A stretch of 64,000 nucleotides of DNA from Lepidostoma basale (lineage: Eukaryota > Arthropoda > Insecta > Trichoptera > Lepidostomatidae). The position numbers and the translations under genes are program-made. Position 1 is the first letter of the stretch. Each line of letters starts with the position of its first letter. The stretch is taken from contig JAHDVF020001034.1 of the NCBI GenBank assembly GCA_022606425.2, positions 930,001 to 994,000 of the forward strand, written 5' to 3'. This document shows, piece after piece, positions 21,626-36,600 of this stretch. Under the pieces are notes generated by a model. That model was given only the letters and a program-made list of their open reading frames with translations. It did not search any database and had not been told where the DNA came from.

Positions 21626-24600
21626 CTGGGAGGAAATATCACAAATGGAAAAGTTAAAAGATGTCACAATTCAGTGTGAGAATATTATTTACAAAAATAA
21701 CATATTAACACGTTGACTGCCACAGTACTTTCTGGGATTCCAGTGTAAAAAGCTAATTTAATTTAAACATATTATATTATAAAAATTTACTTTGTATGAT
21801 TATATTTTCATATTTATTGTTTCTTGAACAATGATATAAAACTCCATATTAAATAATTAATACGCATGAAAACATTTGATGTTTAAATGTTCGACCTTCG
21901 TGGCCGAGTGGCAAGTGCATTGACTGCCACCCCGAAGGTTCCGGATTCGATTCCCAACATTAGCAGTGTGATTGTTACACTGTCTTTGGTCTGGTGTAGA
22001 ATTCACGTGATAATAAAATGGCGATAGATTAGCTACCTATAACAGGTCACGAGAATCACTACAGAATGTTGGGGTCTAATTCTCTGCAGCTTCGAAGAGA
22101 CGGGTTCCTCATAACCCATTTCTTTAGACTAATTAGGGGATATTTTGAAAACTCAGCCGTGCTGGAGGGTGTAGGTCTTTTTGTTCCCAACAGATATCTC
22201 CGACAGCGCCAGCATAGATTGTTTTACCTACCCGCACCTGGCTCTGGTGACACCGGTGGAAAGAGCAATCAATCTGCTGAACACTGTCTCCTCGGAGATC
22301 GACGTCTTTCATATCAGTGAAAGTACGTTCAGAAGGCAAATACTCTTAATTCTGGAGAGTATCCTGTCTTCCTAATGTTGAACCATCTCTCATGCGTTTC
22401 TGGTAGAATACTATACACAATATATTATTTTACCTGTTCTTAATAGATGCCTTAAAAATTAATTTTGTAATGTCTGTTGATGAAATAAACTGATTTGATT
22501 TGATAATTAAACCGTAAACAGTAACGATAGCTATAATAATACCCTTTACATCGATTTGGCTCATGCTGTCATGATGTAAAGAGCGATTCAACAAGATAAT
22601 AATAGTATGCATTTGATGCATTTTATAATGCCTTAGACAGGCGAAACATGTCCTTCCCATAAATTATAACAAAAATTCTAGAAAACAGATGTTTTCATTC
22701 GTATTAATTATATTCTCTATTCATTTATTAATAATTTTTTTTTTATTATTGTTATTTCCTTGTTTTATTTTTTATTATCGTTATCAATATCATCGTTATC
22801 AATATTTTATCTTTTTTATCATTCCTAATACCCATGGCGCATCATTCTACCATATTAATTGATCACATACATACACATTTGCCCTTCTGTGGTTTTTAAC
22901 CTTATTTTGCAGGATTTGGAGATTCCGTATGGGACTCGAAGCTGCATAGCCCCAGATGGAGGCTGCATAAGTGAAGATCAACCTTATGACCGTTTTATGT
23001 ATCAGGAATATTTTGTTGTTGCCGAGTTTACTCCTTTTGGCTAACATTGGATAGAGGACTGAGATTACTCTTGACGCAGCTTTGACTTTATTTGTTATAT
23101 CGCACCTTCAGAACAAAAACGACTCAACTCGAAAAATCATATTGTTGGGAAATCGCAAAAGAAGAATGTAAATTGTGACACTTTTGTATTATTTCTTCGA
23201 TCGTTTCGATTTCTTTAAAGTAATCGCAGTTTACTTACTTTAAAGAAATCTAAACAATCGAAGAAATAATACGAAAGTGTCACAATTTACATTCTTCTTT
23301 TGCGATTTCCCAACAATATGATTTTTCGAGTTGAGTCGTTTTCGTCCTGAAGATGCGATATGTACCCTCCATGTCAGCTTAGTTGTATTGGAAACATGTG
23401 AAAAATTGTAAACTACTGCTAAAATCTGCAAATGGTAATAAATACCTGGTAGCGGTCAATGAGTGACTTCCAATTTTTCTTGAAGAAGTCCCAGGCGAGA
23501 TTCCTTCCCACTCGGCTGTTAGCAACAGACATTATTACAAACACCGTGTCCTGGGATCTCACATCCTCCTGAAATAAAACATTTACAATTTGTCATAACA
23601 AATCACTGTATAATCCACTTCATTTATTTAATATTTTACAAATATGTAAAAACATTTTTTTTAAATTACGCGTGTTTCTGACAAACAAACAAACAAACCA
23701 TCACGCCGTTCCCGGACTGCCACACTACTCTATCCTGGCACACCTCTCTAGCTCCTCCACATTCATACAGCGAATCATACACGCACGTCGATTCTTCCGA
23801 CTTCTAACACATGACCAACTTTTAAAATGTTTTTTTTTTTTTTTTATGTACACAACAGGTCGTTTGGACCCAATTACAGTATACAATTTTTATATTTTAG
23901 CTATTATATTGATTCTCGTGACATGTGATAGGTAGCCAATCTATCGCCATTTTATTGTCACGTGAATTCTACACCAGACCAAAGACAGTGTGACAATCAC
24001 ACTGCCATCGCCGGGAATCGAACCCAGGACCTTCGGCATGGAAGTCAGAGCTCGTAACCACTCTGCCACGAAGGTCGTCTGTTATTAATTTAGTCATGCC
24101 ATGTTTTCCTCGGTCTGCCTCGACTCTGTACTCCATTTACATTATTAACGTATACTTTCTTAACCATTCTTTCTCCATCCATGCACTCCATATGTCCAAA
24201 CCAACGCAGCGATCCTTTCATAATTTTGTTCATAATACATTCTTCCGCTCTACATTCCGTTCTTCAGCATTTGAGATTCTGTCATCGTTCTACCACACAT
24301 ACGTCTTAGGGACTCATCTCTACCGCAATTATTCTGCTCTCATCCTTCTTCTGCCAGTTCCATGATTCGCTTCCGTACATTAGGGTTGGGACCATACATT
24401 AGGTGTAAATATAACTAAATCAAAAACAATGAAAGACTTATAAAGTAAACATATTTATGAGTAATACGTAAATACATGGAAACATATTTATGAAGAAAAA
24501 CAATACAAAATTAATTCCAATTTTAATTTTCAATTATATAAAAAACCAGACACTTGATATCGTAACACACCATTTAGTTTCATCTGTTTCCGTGTGGTCC

Positions 24601-27600
24601 ATGTGCTTCCTTGGAAGCACGGACTACATGGAAACAGATGGAGGAGGGCTATGTCCAGGAGTAAACGGATCCAGGCTGATGATGATTTAATTTCATGAAG
24701 ATGGTACATGAACTATAAAACATATTGAATTCATACTCTTAAATCAAGGGTTGCCACGACAATCAAAAGGATGAAACTAACCGACATAGCGAACTCCAAT
24801 ACTTTCTCCAGCAGACGCACGTCACGGATGGCACCGAGGGCACGGCTGATGCGGTCCTTCTCCTCATGTAGCTCGGCCGAGCGATACAACTCCAGGAACT
24901 GGGTGAAGGTGGATTCGTCTCCGTCCAGCAATACGGCGCGGTAGCAGGCAGAGCGCAGGTCAGCCGGAATCTGCGCTACGCCCGACTGTTGCGCCTCAAA
25001 CCTACAAAATAAGGTCATCAAACATTAATCGTTGAAAATAGTTGAAAATTCTAGTCCATTCTTTATGCCTACCCTTTCGGGGAGACGGCGTGATGGTTAG
25101 TTAGTTAGTTAGTTTTTAGCTTGAAGTTTAGCCTACTTAGTCAAATCTTTGCTTAATCGTATCACCTCAGAGTTTGACATATTTTGTGATAGTTTGGCTC
25201 ATCTGAGGGAAGTACTATCCTTATTATAATTGTATGGTATATTCATTTTATTAATTTGTCATGCATCTTATTTTTCTTGCTCTTTTTATTATTTTATTAT
25301 GTATTACTTATTATTGTGTAGCTCTAACTTATCTTTAGTGTATTGAAAAAAAATTCTGTAATGCTTTGGATATATTTGAAATAAATAAATGAAAAAAATA
25401 TTTCATTAAAAAGATTGACAAAATTTTATTTTGTATACCATTATGAACAGAACAATCGGGGCATTGTTAAGAACTGCACAAGATAGGGACATGTATTCTC
25501 AAGTGACAGTTGACATTGGGGAGACCCGGCCTGACACATGAAGAAGAAATACCATTATAGGAATTTTCTTCTTCTTTTAGTAGATCTGATGATATGTGGC
25601 ACAGAAATGATCCGATGATATGTCTCCTGGGATGATGAGGACCAGCTGTTTCGTAAGTGGCTGTATATGCGGGTCTGTCACTATCCGGTATCTTCTTCTG
25701 GATCTACTCCATCGAACGATAACCTCTATTTCACAAGTTTTTCTTATGTCTGCATTATGGACACAATCTCAGAGACTTTTTACAGTAATAGATATTGTGA
25801 GACTTTTTGTTTTGCTGACTGATATAGCCATATTTTGCCTTTGTGACTATGTGGAATTTGTGCATATCTTTGGAAGTCATCTTCAGATTCAGATATTAAC
25901 ACGGCATTGACTGCATAGCAAATGGTGTTCACAGTTTTAACTGCCCATTTTATAACCTAGTCCTAAACCAGCCACCTTCATCACCTTCTTCTGTGGGAAT
26001 CTTAATTATATTATTTAGCATAATGCGTTTTCTGATATTTTTCTTTATGCGGGTGATCTGAAAAGTTTTCAGCTTTGCCAATAGATGGCAGCACAGCTTG
26101 CATGATTTTTTTTTGTCATCTGTTAATAAACACCATGTAAAATTGCAAACCATTACAGTTATGTACCAGTGGCTGTGAGCGATTGTTTGAATACATCTTC
26201 CGCAGCGATAAGTCTTCGTAAAAGAAGGTTTAATGCCGATCAAAAAAAATTCAAGAATTGTAAATAATGAGTATGGGGACTCTTACTCTTTAATTTCCTA
26301 ACTAACTAATCATCACGCCATATCATCTCCGAAGGGGTTGGCAGAAAGAATGGACCAACACACTGTTCCTATTTCCTGACAAAATTCTCTCGTTTCCTCA
26401 ACATTCATACATCAAGTCATGCACGCACTTCGATTTCTCTGACTCTTCACGTGGCCTGCCACGTTTTCCTAGGTCTTCCTCTACTTCTAGTTCCTTGGTT
26501 TTCTTAGACGTTCTTTTTTATAGTTAACAATAAACACAAGGTTAAGGCAATATAAAAGAATATTTTAAACTTTTTTGGTGAACTAGTAATTACATTACTT
26601 CAGCTACAGTTTAATATACCTCCGCTTGGCCTCCGCGATGGTCTCGGGGTCCTGGAAGGAGATCATCCTGTTGAGGGCCATGCTCCGGAGCAGGGTGTGC
26701 AGGTGCGTCTCCCCGGGGCGGGCTTCCCAGCCCTGCTTCTGCGCTACCGGCCCGAACAGGCGACGGCAGTAGGCGCGCCACGGCTCCTCCACATCAGTAT
26801 GCGAGAGCAATATGGACAGTTTGGACAGGCAGTTAGCGATGGACGACCAAACTGTGAAGTTTGTCTCCTCTGTGAATGCCTCCATTAGCCTCAGTGACTA
26901 GAATAACACAATTGAAATATATACAATTTAATCACACATAATATTGGCAATAAACACGAGACATAATTTAGAAACATATAACTGGAAGTGGATCTGCTCA
27001 GTCAAAATGACCATGTCAGCGAAATAATGGGACAAGTCAACAAAGCCTCAATGGTATCAGGTTGTCTCAAGGAGATCACATGGAAGAATGAAAACTGACA
27101 GCAAGGTCAAAATATACAAAACCTGCGTATTGATATATGACATTGACACCAGAGCGGATACCACAAGAACTCAGGGTAAAGTCCGGGTGACAGAGATGTG
27201 GACAATGAGGACAATAGCAGGAGGGACTCTTCAAGATAGGGTGAGGAACACGGCTATCCGCGAAATCTGCAAGGTGGAAGATATTGTCAGATGGGGCAGA
27301 CAACACAGAAGACACTGGAATGCACGTGTGCAGAAAAAACTGGGAGTCAACTTTCCAAGTACTACAGGAACATACCTAAGGTTTAAAGGAGAAGAAGAAG
27401 AAGAGATATAATTTAGGCAAAGTTTTTTTTTTAATATAGTCATGTAAATGTTTTTTTAATATTCTCACAACACTTTTACCTAGAAAATTATCTAAGTTAT
27501 TTCGCTATATGAATAACATAATAACGCATGCAGTAATAATAATGCAATTATGAGAGAGAAAAAACTATAATATTCTTAATAGAATAGAATAATTCTATTC

Positions 27601-30600
27601 AAATAAATAAATGAATGCACAGTAGTCCAATCAAATTGGTTTATTTTTCTCAAAAGACATTACAAACAAAATTACAGTTTAAGGCATCTATTTGACTAAC
27701 TAACTAACCATCACGCCGTTACCCCGGATGGGTAGTTCGAGAGGATAGATCGCCACAATGTTTTAATATGACATAACTCTCACGCCTCTCCTCCACATTC
27801 ACACACCGTGACACACACGCTTGTCGATTGTTCCTACTTTGAACATGGCCGCCTTTTAGTATTTGATTAATTTGGTCATACCATACTGTCCTTGGTCTCC
27901 CATGGCTTCTCTTTCCACTCACGCTGCTTGTACACAACGTTTTAACCATTCTTCTCTCACCCATTCGTTCCGTTTGTCCAAACCATTTCACAGTTAGTGA
28001 CCCTTTCTTAATTATATTTAGGATGCATTCATCCGCCTTACAATCCTTTCTTACTTCATCATTAGGTATTCTATCATACATTTGTGACCTTAATTCTAAG
28101 GCATTTATACTACTTTCATCCTTCTTCTGCACCAACAATAAATAAGGATCTTTGCTTCAGTTGATATATTTCTATTCGCAGTGACGATTTTGAGAGCACC
28201 ATTTCTTTGTTTCCAGCACCAACTCTTCTTTCTCCATTTTTCTATTTGAGGACAGGTAAAATACCAGGAATGCATGAGAAATAGTCTTTAGAATGTAGTA
28301 GTGATAATACTAGAAAATATTAACCTCCACAGTGGGAGTGTGTCCAGCCTGCACCATGGCAAACAGATCATCCAGCAGACCCAAGCGGTCCAGGGGAGGG
28401 AGGGACTGGTCGCGGACAGCCAGCACCAGCTTGTTCAGGTCCTTGGTGGTGTAGCGAGTGCGGTAGTATCCCACGGCACCAGGATTAACCTAAAAACATT
28501 ATTCCAATATAAAATCTTGCTAAAATTCTTCTACATATTTAAGACTGTAAAAAGTAGAAGAAAACAGTGACAAGTATTAGGTTGTTCGGAAAGAAATTCA
28601 GATGATTTTCAATTTTAAATCAATCAATCAAATCAGTTTATTTTCTCTAAAGATATAACAAACAAAATTAAATTTGAAGGCATCTATTGAGAACAGGTAA
28701 ATATTATAATACCAGGAACGCATGAGAGATGATTCGACTTTAGGAAGACAAGATACTCTCTAAATTAAATTGATCTACAAAATAATCTAAAATATAAATA
28801 CTCAATATAAATAATCTCTGATTCGCTCCTGAAAAAACTAGCTGGTGTAGATTCGGAATAAGTTTCTAGCAGATTTTTTTATTTTTTTATTATCTTTTTT
28901 GAAATTCTTTAGTTTAATGATAAAAAAGGGTTTTATATGACGAAAAGATGTACACTGTGTCCTTTCTAGACTCAGATTAAACCCAAAAGACATCATACAA
29001 TAATAGATTTCTTTCCAAACAAACTAATATAATTAAAAACATATTTTATTGAAATAATAATTAAATAAAAACAATGTTTTTTTTACTACTTCCACATTTG
29101 TCTTTATTTCGATAGCGACCGGTTTCGCCAGGCTCGCTGGCATCGACAGCCTGGTCAGCAGTCTGTGGATGCCATTTAATTATTTTTTTATTATTTATTA
29201 TCGTTTTATTTAATTATTATTTAAAATGAACCTTCCATCAAGAGATTTTAGTTAAATCGTTTGATTATTTTATTGAATGTCTGAAAATTTATTAGAATTA
29301 AAAATGTATCAAGATAATTTGATTAATATGAATGAAAACATATGTTTTCTATAATTTTTATTTTATTTTATGGAAATGACGTGTTTCCCACTGCTAAGGC
29401 ATTATCAAGTGTTGAGATTGAAGACAGAAAGACATTTAATAATACCTAACCGGCTAAACATTCCCATAAAATATAATAAAACTTCTGGAAAACAGAACTT
29501 TTCTTTCGTATTAATTTATATATAATAATTCGTAAACAATAAATAAAGATAATTTGTGCACAATAATGAAGATTATAAAACTTGTATACCTTGACCCAGT
29601 CATCTTCCGAGACTCCCTGAAGCACCACTTCCTGCGTCTTATTTTCCAGCACCGTGGTCAAAGCCACCTGCGGACAAATATTTCATCATTAGGAGCCCGG
29701 CCAGACAGACATCGTTATGTTGTTATTGTATTGCTCATTGAACTGCCAATCACTTACCCACCACTACACTTCATTAATTGACTATTGATTCATTTTTTAT
29801 CGATGATTTACCAAACCGCAATAGAGAATATAAATCTTAAATGTCAATACATAATTACAAGACTCTTAAAAAACCAAAAATATATGTACAGTCAAACTCG
29901 GTTATTACCATCACAGAAATAGCGAGAATTCGGATGTAACGAGAAAACATTCGTGGAAATTTTGGTTTATGATTTTCTCCATACATTTATTCACCTTTAT
30001 AATGAGCTACTTCTCAGACCAACAGCAAAAATATCATCAAATTTTTTCTTAAAACTGTTAATATGTAGATCATTTAAAAACAACATTTTTGATTATAAGC
30101 AATAAAATCTAACCAAGCAGTTAACTAGACCGATGCTGCCAGAATCGGATTACATTTATGACACTAGTTGAGTGTCTAACTAACCATCACGCCATTTCCC
30201 CGGAGGGGTAGGCAGAGAGGATGGATTGCCACAATGGCCTGTCCTGGCATACCTCTCGGGCTTCCTTTACATTCATACATCGTACCATGCACGCACGTCG
30301 ATTATTCCGACTTCGAATGTGGCCACCTTTTAGTAATTGATTAATTTGGTCATGCCATGTTTTCCTCGGTCGTCCTCGGCTTCTTTTCCCACTCACGCTG
30401 CTTATGTACAACTTTTCAACCATTCTACTCTCTCTCATCCATTCGTTCCATATGTCCAAACCATCTCAGGGATCCTTTTTTAATTTTATTCATGATGCAG
30501 TCATCTGCTTTACATTTCTTTCTTATTTCATCGTTCCGTATTCTATCATAAAACGTTTTCCCGCACATTCTTCTTAGTGATCTCATTTCTACGGCGTTTA

Positions 30601-33600
30601 TCCTGCTTTCATCCTTCTTTTGCCAGCTCCAAGTTTCACTTCCATACATGAGGGTTGGCACTAGAACTCCATTGTGTACTGCCATCTTAGCTTCTGTGGA
30701 TATATTTCTATTTGCAGTAATGACTTTGAGTGCGCCATTTATTTTATTCCCAGCACCAACCCTTCTTTCGATGACTTTTTCCATTTTTCCGTCTCTTGAA
30801 AACATGCTTCCCAGATACGTAAATTCAGTAACTTGCTCCAATTTCTCGCCCATCGCACTTATATCACAAATCGTCATACATTCTTCTTTCTCGAAAACCA
30901 TCACTTTAGATTTAGACACATTCATCACCAAGTCACTCTTTTTGCATGCCTCATACATCCTTGACACTAAGACTTGAAAATTTTCTTTACTGTCAGCGAT
31001 TAACACAGCATCGTCTGCATATAACAAACAGCTGACTGACAAGCAATTCATCTTAGCACCAGCGTCTATGCCTTCAAGTTCTTTCATACACTTGTCCAAA
31101 TATAGATTGAACAACCACGGAGACGTCACACAACCCTGTTTGACACCTTTGGTGATGTCCAACCAAGATGTGACAGCCCCATTAACCCTGACACAAGCGG
31201 TGCTTCCCTCATAGAGGGATGCGACCGCGCGTATCAGTTTTGTGCCCACTCCATACTCGGCCAAGACCTTCCAAAGTTTTTTCCTATCAACTCGGTCATT
31301 CTGCAGATCCACAAACGCACAGAAAAGTTTTCGGTCCTTGGCCAAAACCTTCTCTGTTAGACTGCGGAGTGCGAAAATCTGGTCCATACATCCACGTCCA
31401 CTCATGAAGTTGAGTGTCTAAGTACCTAATTGGTGTTTTCCGATAAATATGATGACAGTGATGTTGATGATGTTGTCAGTGTATGTCGAATTGAGAAATC
31501 CAAACCAGTAATGACGATCTCCAGAGCACAGGATTATTTATTTACATTGGACGTGCTAGTCGAATTTTTTACACAGAGCATTGAGACCATCCAAGAGTAT
31601 TTTAATGGGTTGAGTGCTTTGATGGGAAATTTAAGATCAATGAGAGTGAAGATCAATGTGAGGCAGGTTGGTATTTGCGACCGGCAGGAAGAACAATATA
31701 TGCTGACGGTGTCAGGGATATCTGTCGGGAATAAAAATATTAACACCCTCCAACACGGCTGAGTTCTCAAAATATACCCTGATTAATCTAAATAAACGGG
31801 TTATGAGAAACTCGTCTCTTCGAAGCTGCAAAAAATTGATTCCCAACATTCCCATATGAAGGAATATTTTAAATTTTAAATACAGCAAAACCTCGATATA
31901 ACGGACTAACTGGGGGGGAGGGAGTGTCCGTTAAAGCTGAAAGCTGTTGATATCGACACGCTTGCTTTTGGTAAACCTGCTTTGAAAAAGGAATCAAGCT
32001 TTGTTTGCACCTTTGAAGTTTGCTGCTTTTTTATAATCAACTCTCTAAAATTACGAAAATGCGTATAATACAGATGAACTTCATTATCTGACGAATAGTC
32101 AACAAATGTTATTAGATCGTCGAGATGTGATCTTACTACTGATAACTTCATTTTTGGCAGTGTTGTTTCTTCGTCTTCGCTATCTTCACTACCATCCTCG
32201 TAGTGCTAGACGTATGACGTGATTATCATGGCCGCTAAAAAATTGTTTACATGCGGCGAAACTTGAATTTAAGCATGTATAATATTAAATGTCTAACCAG
32301 TGCTTCATATTAAAATTGTTTCTTGATAATAAAGCAATATTTTTCAAAATGAATGGTTCATTATTCCAATAAAGAATGCATTCAAATTCAAAATAATCCA
32401 AACATTCTATTGTAACAACTGTTAAATGTTTTATCAGGTTTCACAGGTGATATAATATTGCCCCACTAAACAAAAGTATTTATAAAAAAGAAACTGTTCA
32501 TTGCATTACATTCCATTATAATGGACCTATGTTTCTACACGCAGAGAAAAGACATTACTCAGACGCACCTTGCGTAATAGTTACCGGACATTATCACGTC
32601 AGCACATCAGCCATAGCAAATGAAAGTAAAAAGATAAAACCAGTTTGGAAAAATGTTAATATATTAAACCCAATGACAGTTTTAGAATGTGATTCATTCA
32701 AACACAACAGATTATATATATAACAAATTGATTTACATATTAAGTTTATTTATAAATGGTAATTTTTGAACATTTATAATAAAGACGTCAAACAAAAATA
32801 AAAATCTTTCCCAAAAATATATTGTCATTTTATGCAGGGAGCTACGATACTTGGACTTGGATCTTCTGGCACGCGGAGGTTCAGCTCAAGTGCCAGCTCT
32901 TACATAGTTGGAAAGGTGATTTGGTGTACGTGTCAAGATCAACCGTAGTAAGGCATCTAGGAAGGCCTAGACAGCGCCGAATGGATAAAGTTCTGGCTGA
33001 CCTGGTTAGGTTGGGCAAAATGGAGCTGGGCGTAAAATCATCAGAGGCTAAAACTCTTTAACCCTTAACGTACCGTGTTCAAAACAAAACGCTCGCTCCC
33101 ATGTGGTAAGTTCAGTTTACCGCTAACTTTATCTAAATATCAAGCATATGACTAGATGAATCAAAATTTAATTTATGTCATCTTGTAGGGAATTTCATTA
33201 GAATAGATCGATATCTATAACATACATGGATTATTTGAAAAACATATCATTATTAATTTTTTTCTGGAACCATGCGATTTCTGATATGTAATGCGTCATA
33301 GCATACGGGCGACTGGACATCGGGTATAAACTTGTCTGCGCGCAGCGGCCGGCGGGGCGGGGATAAAGGCACCTAGGCAAAATGTATAGTATGTTCAAGA
33401 CAACGAGTACGTATTAATATTTTTCCCTTTTGGTAAAGTGTTAATATTTTCACAGTTCTAATATTATTAAGTTGCGTCCTGCGTTTCCGTCCACAGTGGT
33501 ATTATTACGTACATATTGAAAAGGTCAAAGATATAATTTATAATACGTTCAAAACAGCGAGTAAGTATTTGTCACTTTTGATAAAGTTGTAAATATTAGC

Positions 33601-36600
33601 AAAACAAATTCTACCTTAACACGAATGAAGGTGAGGGCAGTCTTAGAAAATATTTTTTTTTGGGATGAAGGAAGTAATTTTTTGCTTTTTTTTTTATTAC
33701 GAAATATTGAGAACACTTCAATGGAGGATTACAATTTTTTTTATAATATTAGGGTCCATAGGTTTTAAGAAAATCAACTTTAAATTGGCAGTGGAAACTC
33801 AATTTACCACATGGCAACGCGACGGTTAAGAGTTGTATGGCCATATAAAGTAAATAAGTACTTGATCTATGTAGCCCGGAGTGTTCCTCTGAAGAAGGAT
33901 CAATTTTGTTTATGCAGAAGCAGTATATATAAGAAAAAAAATTTAGCTTGACTTAAAATACTTATAGGTATTATGGTGTGCTTAACCACAAGTATAGTAA
34001 TTATGCCCATAATTGGAACCAGTTGGTATGTAGTGTGGAATATGTAGCTACACACAGAGGCATGAAGTCCACATTGCCATTTGAAGTATTTCTTAATTCA
34101 TGTTTCAATAGCTAAAAACGGAGAAAACCGCTTCTAATATATAGTAATTCATTAATGATAATGTTTGTCATTCTGAATAACGAAATAGACATACATTTAT
34201 TTGTATGCATAACTAACTAACTAACGTGGGCAGAGAGAATGGATCGCTACATTGTTCCATCCTGGCATAATTCTCACGCCTCTTCTACATTCACACATCG
34301 TGATATGCACGCTCGTCGATTGTTCCTATTTCGAACATGGGCGCCTTTCAGTAATCGATTAATTTGGTCATGCCATGTCTTCCTTGGCCTTCCTCGACTT
34401 CTTTTCCCATTCACACTACTTGTATAAATCTTTTTAACAATTCTTCCCTCATCCATTCGTTCCATATGTCCAAACCATCTTAGTGACCCTTTCTTAATTT
34501 TAATTATCACGTATTCATCCACCATACATTCCTTTCTTACTTCATCATACATTGTTTTTCTGCACATTATTCTTAGTGACCTCATTTCTACGGCATTTAT
34601 CCTACTTTCATCCTTCTTCTGCCAACTCCAAACATCACTTCCATACATAACGGTCGGGACTAGAACTCCTTGATTCAGTCGATATATTTATATTTGCGGT
34701 AATGACTTTGAGTGCACCATTTATTTTGTTTCCAGCTCCAACCCTTCTTCTGATATCTTTCTCCATTCTTCCATCTCTTGTAAACATGCTTCCCAGATAA
34801 ACAAATTCGGTAACTTGCTCTAATTTCTCACCATTCGCACTTATGTCACAATCCGTCATACATTCTTCCTTTTCTAATACCATAACTTTAGACTTTGACA
34901 AGTTCATCACAAGGTCATACTTATTGCATACTGCAGGCCTGACGTGGACAGGGATCCACCATTTTGATTCTCCTCTATCCACTGTCCTGATTGGTGCTCT
35001 GCAGTCAATATGTTAAAACATCATTCATACTCACTAAATAGAAGAGATACTATAAACGTTTGAATTGTGAAACTGATAAAGATATCAAATCACTAACTCG
35101 GCTAGTATTTACAAAAGAAGTTAAGATTACCTGACATAATACATACATAAATGATAAGAGCTTGTATGTTTCATTTTGTGGTATGGAATCAAACCACAAT
35201 TATAACAAAATGATGGCATCAACAATTTGTGTAGATGACTCATCACAAAAAGCCAAGCATCATGTTTTAACAGATTCACAAAAAATAATTAATTTTATAA
35301 GGATTAATTGTATCTCAATAGAGACGAAGATGTAAATTGTTTTCTGGGAACAGAAGGTGGTGGCCGAGGCGCTTACAGGACTTATGACCTGTCATTGGTT
35401 GGGTTGAGCGATCGCTTTATGTTTAACAACATTCCCCATTCCTCCCTTCTTACGACCACCACGGCTGACAAATTTTTGGAACTTGTATATATGGTTTCCT
35501 TCACCACCTTCTGTTCCCAGAAAACAATTTACATCTTCGTCTCTATTGAGATACAATTAATCCTTATAAAATTAAAATAATTTATCCGCAATGGGTGAAA
35601 TCCAGTATTTGTCTACAAGAATTTGTATACATTCAAAATGTTGTTGAATAATTAATTGATAAAAAAAAATTCACTTATCACTTTATACTTTAATACACCT
35701 TTAGGATATGATAAAGCTTAGATTATCCATCCAAACATTAAGAAATACTTTTTTTTAATGTATCACAATTTATTTTTTATTTTTTATGAGATTGTTGCAA
35801 CAGCTGTTTCGACAAACTATGTTGGCATCATCAGTTGTTACAAACAACTGGGTTTTTTTTCCTATTTTTTTGTAACTAAACAGTGATTATCACTCAATTA
35901 TAATTATTGCTTTACAAATATGTATCCTGAACTAAAAATTAACATGTAATTGTAAACAAAACAATAAAAACACAAATTTTATGATGTGATAAAGCAGACA
36001 ACTCTATTCCTTTTTTGTTTGTTGGAATAGCCATTAGAGCTATATGCCAGAAGTAGGAACCTCTGTAGGCCAGAAGATCCAAGACCATTATTTCAAATAG
36101 TTATGTATTTATTTAGGGTAACAAACAGTTATCATTAAAAAAAAACTAACTAGCTAAGGGGTAGGCAGAAAGAACAGACTGCCACACTTTTCTTTCCTGG
36201 CACACTTCTCTCGATTAATGAACATTCATACATTGTGTCATGCACGCGCTTCAAAGCACTTCAAACTGATTATAATATAATACTTACATAAATACAAAAA
36301 GAAATAATAAAATAACAGTAGAGACTAATGATTTGAAACAGAATTTAAAATAAATTGAAACAAAAGTTAAGTAATATTTTAAGGAGTAAAACAAAAAGTT
36401 TATAAAACAGTAAAGTAACATATTCACGCCAAAAACTTGCTCCAACAATTTTTTTAAACCTATTCGTTCAGATGAAAAACATTGAAAAGCACCTGTTGCA
36501 ACTGACACATACGGTATAATGCCACGCTTTGAGCATAGTTGGTGCAATAAGCGGGAAGATGGAATACCTGGCTCGCAGGGTGTCTTGTGCGAAATATAGG

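Larger units (their letters stand above)
21626..23445 (-). other. Psa intron 9, repeat-rich
   Basis: Holds an FB1 end (about 21820-21880), a tRNA-derived SINE, a LINE-C 3' end, an FB1 half, a jockey-type RT scrap and the foldback FB3. All lie between GT at 23445 and AG at 21626. Confidence 0.85.
23569..24781 (-). other. Psa intron 8, repeat-rich
   Basis: Contains LINE-A interrupted by a SINE, and a short perfect-type hairpin at 24576-24644. Confidence 0.85.
25002..26619 (-). other. Psa intron 7
   Basis: Contains a LINE-A terminus with GTTAGTTAGTTAG tail on the plus strand (25050-25112), a possible LINE end at 25480-25560, and a decayed LINE-A piece on the minus strand (26300-26500). The rest is AT-rich. 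Confidence 0.8.
26898..28324 (-). other. Psa intron 6, repeat-rich
   Basis: Holds a LINE-B copy (plus), a LINE-C tail (minus), a LINE-A copy (minus) and a LINE-C scrap. Confidence 0.85.
28490..29589 (-). other. Psa intron 5
   Basis: Contains LINE-C tail sequence (28615-28775, minus), a hammerhead-like repeat at 29090-29165 and an FB1 copy at 29325-29515. The remainder is AT-rich without genes. Confidence 0.8.

Noticed and set aside
21426..21716. Plus-strand ORF
   Set aside because: Shadow of Psa exon 10.
21893..21965. Functional tRNA gene
   Set aside because: The boxes are present but the acceptor and anticodon arms do not fold, and the sequence continues into a repeated SINE body.
32529..32723. 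Plus-strand ORF of 64 codons
   Set aside because: No domain, in AT-rich intron sequence of the opposite-strand gene Psa.
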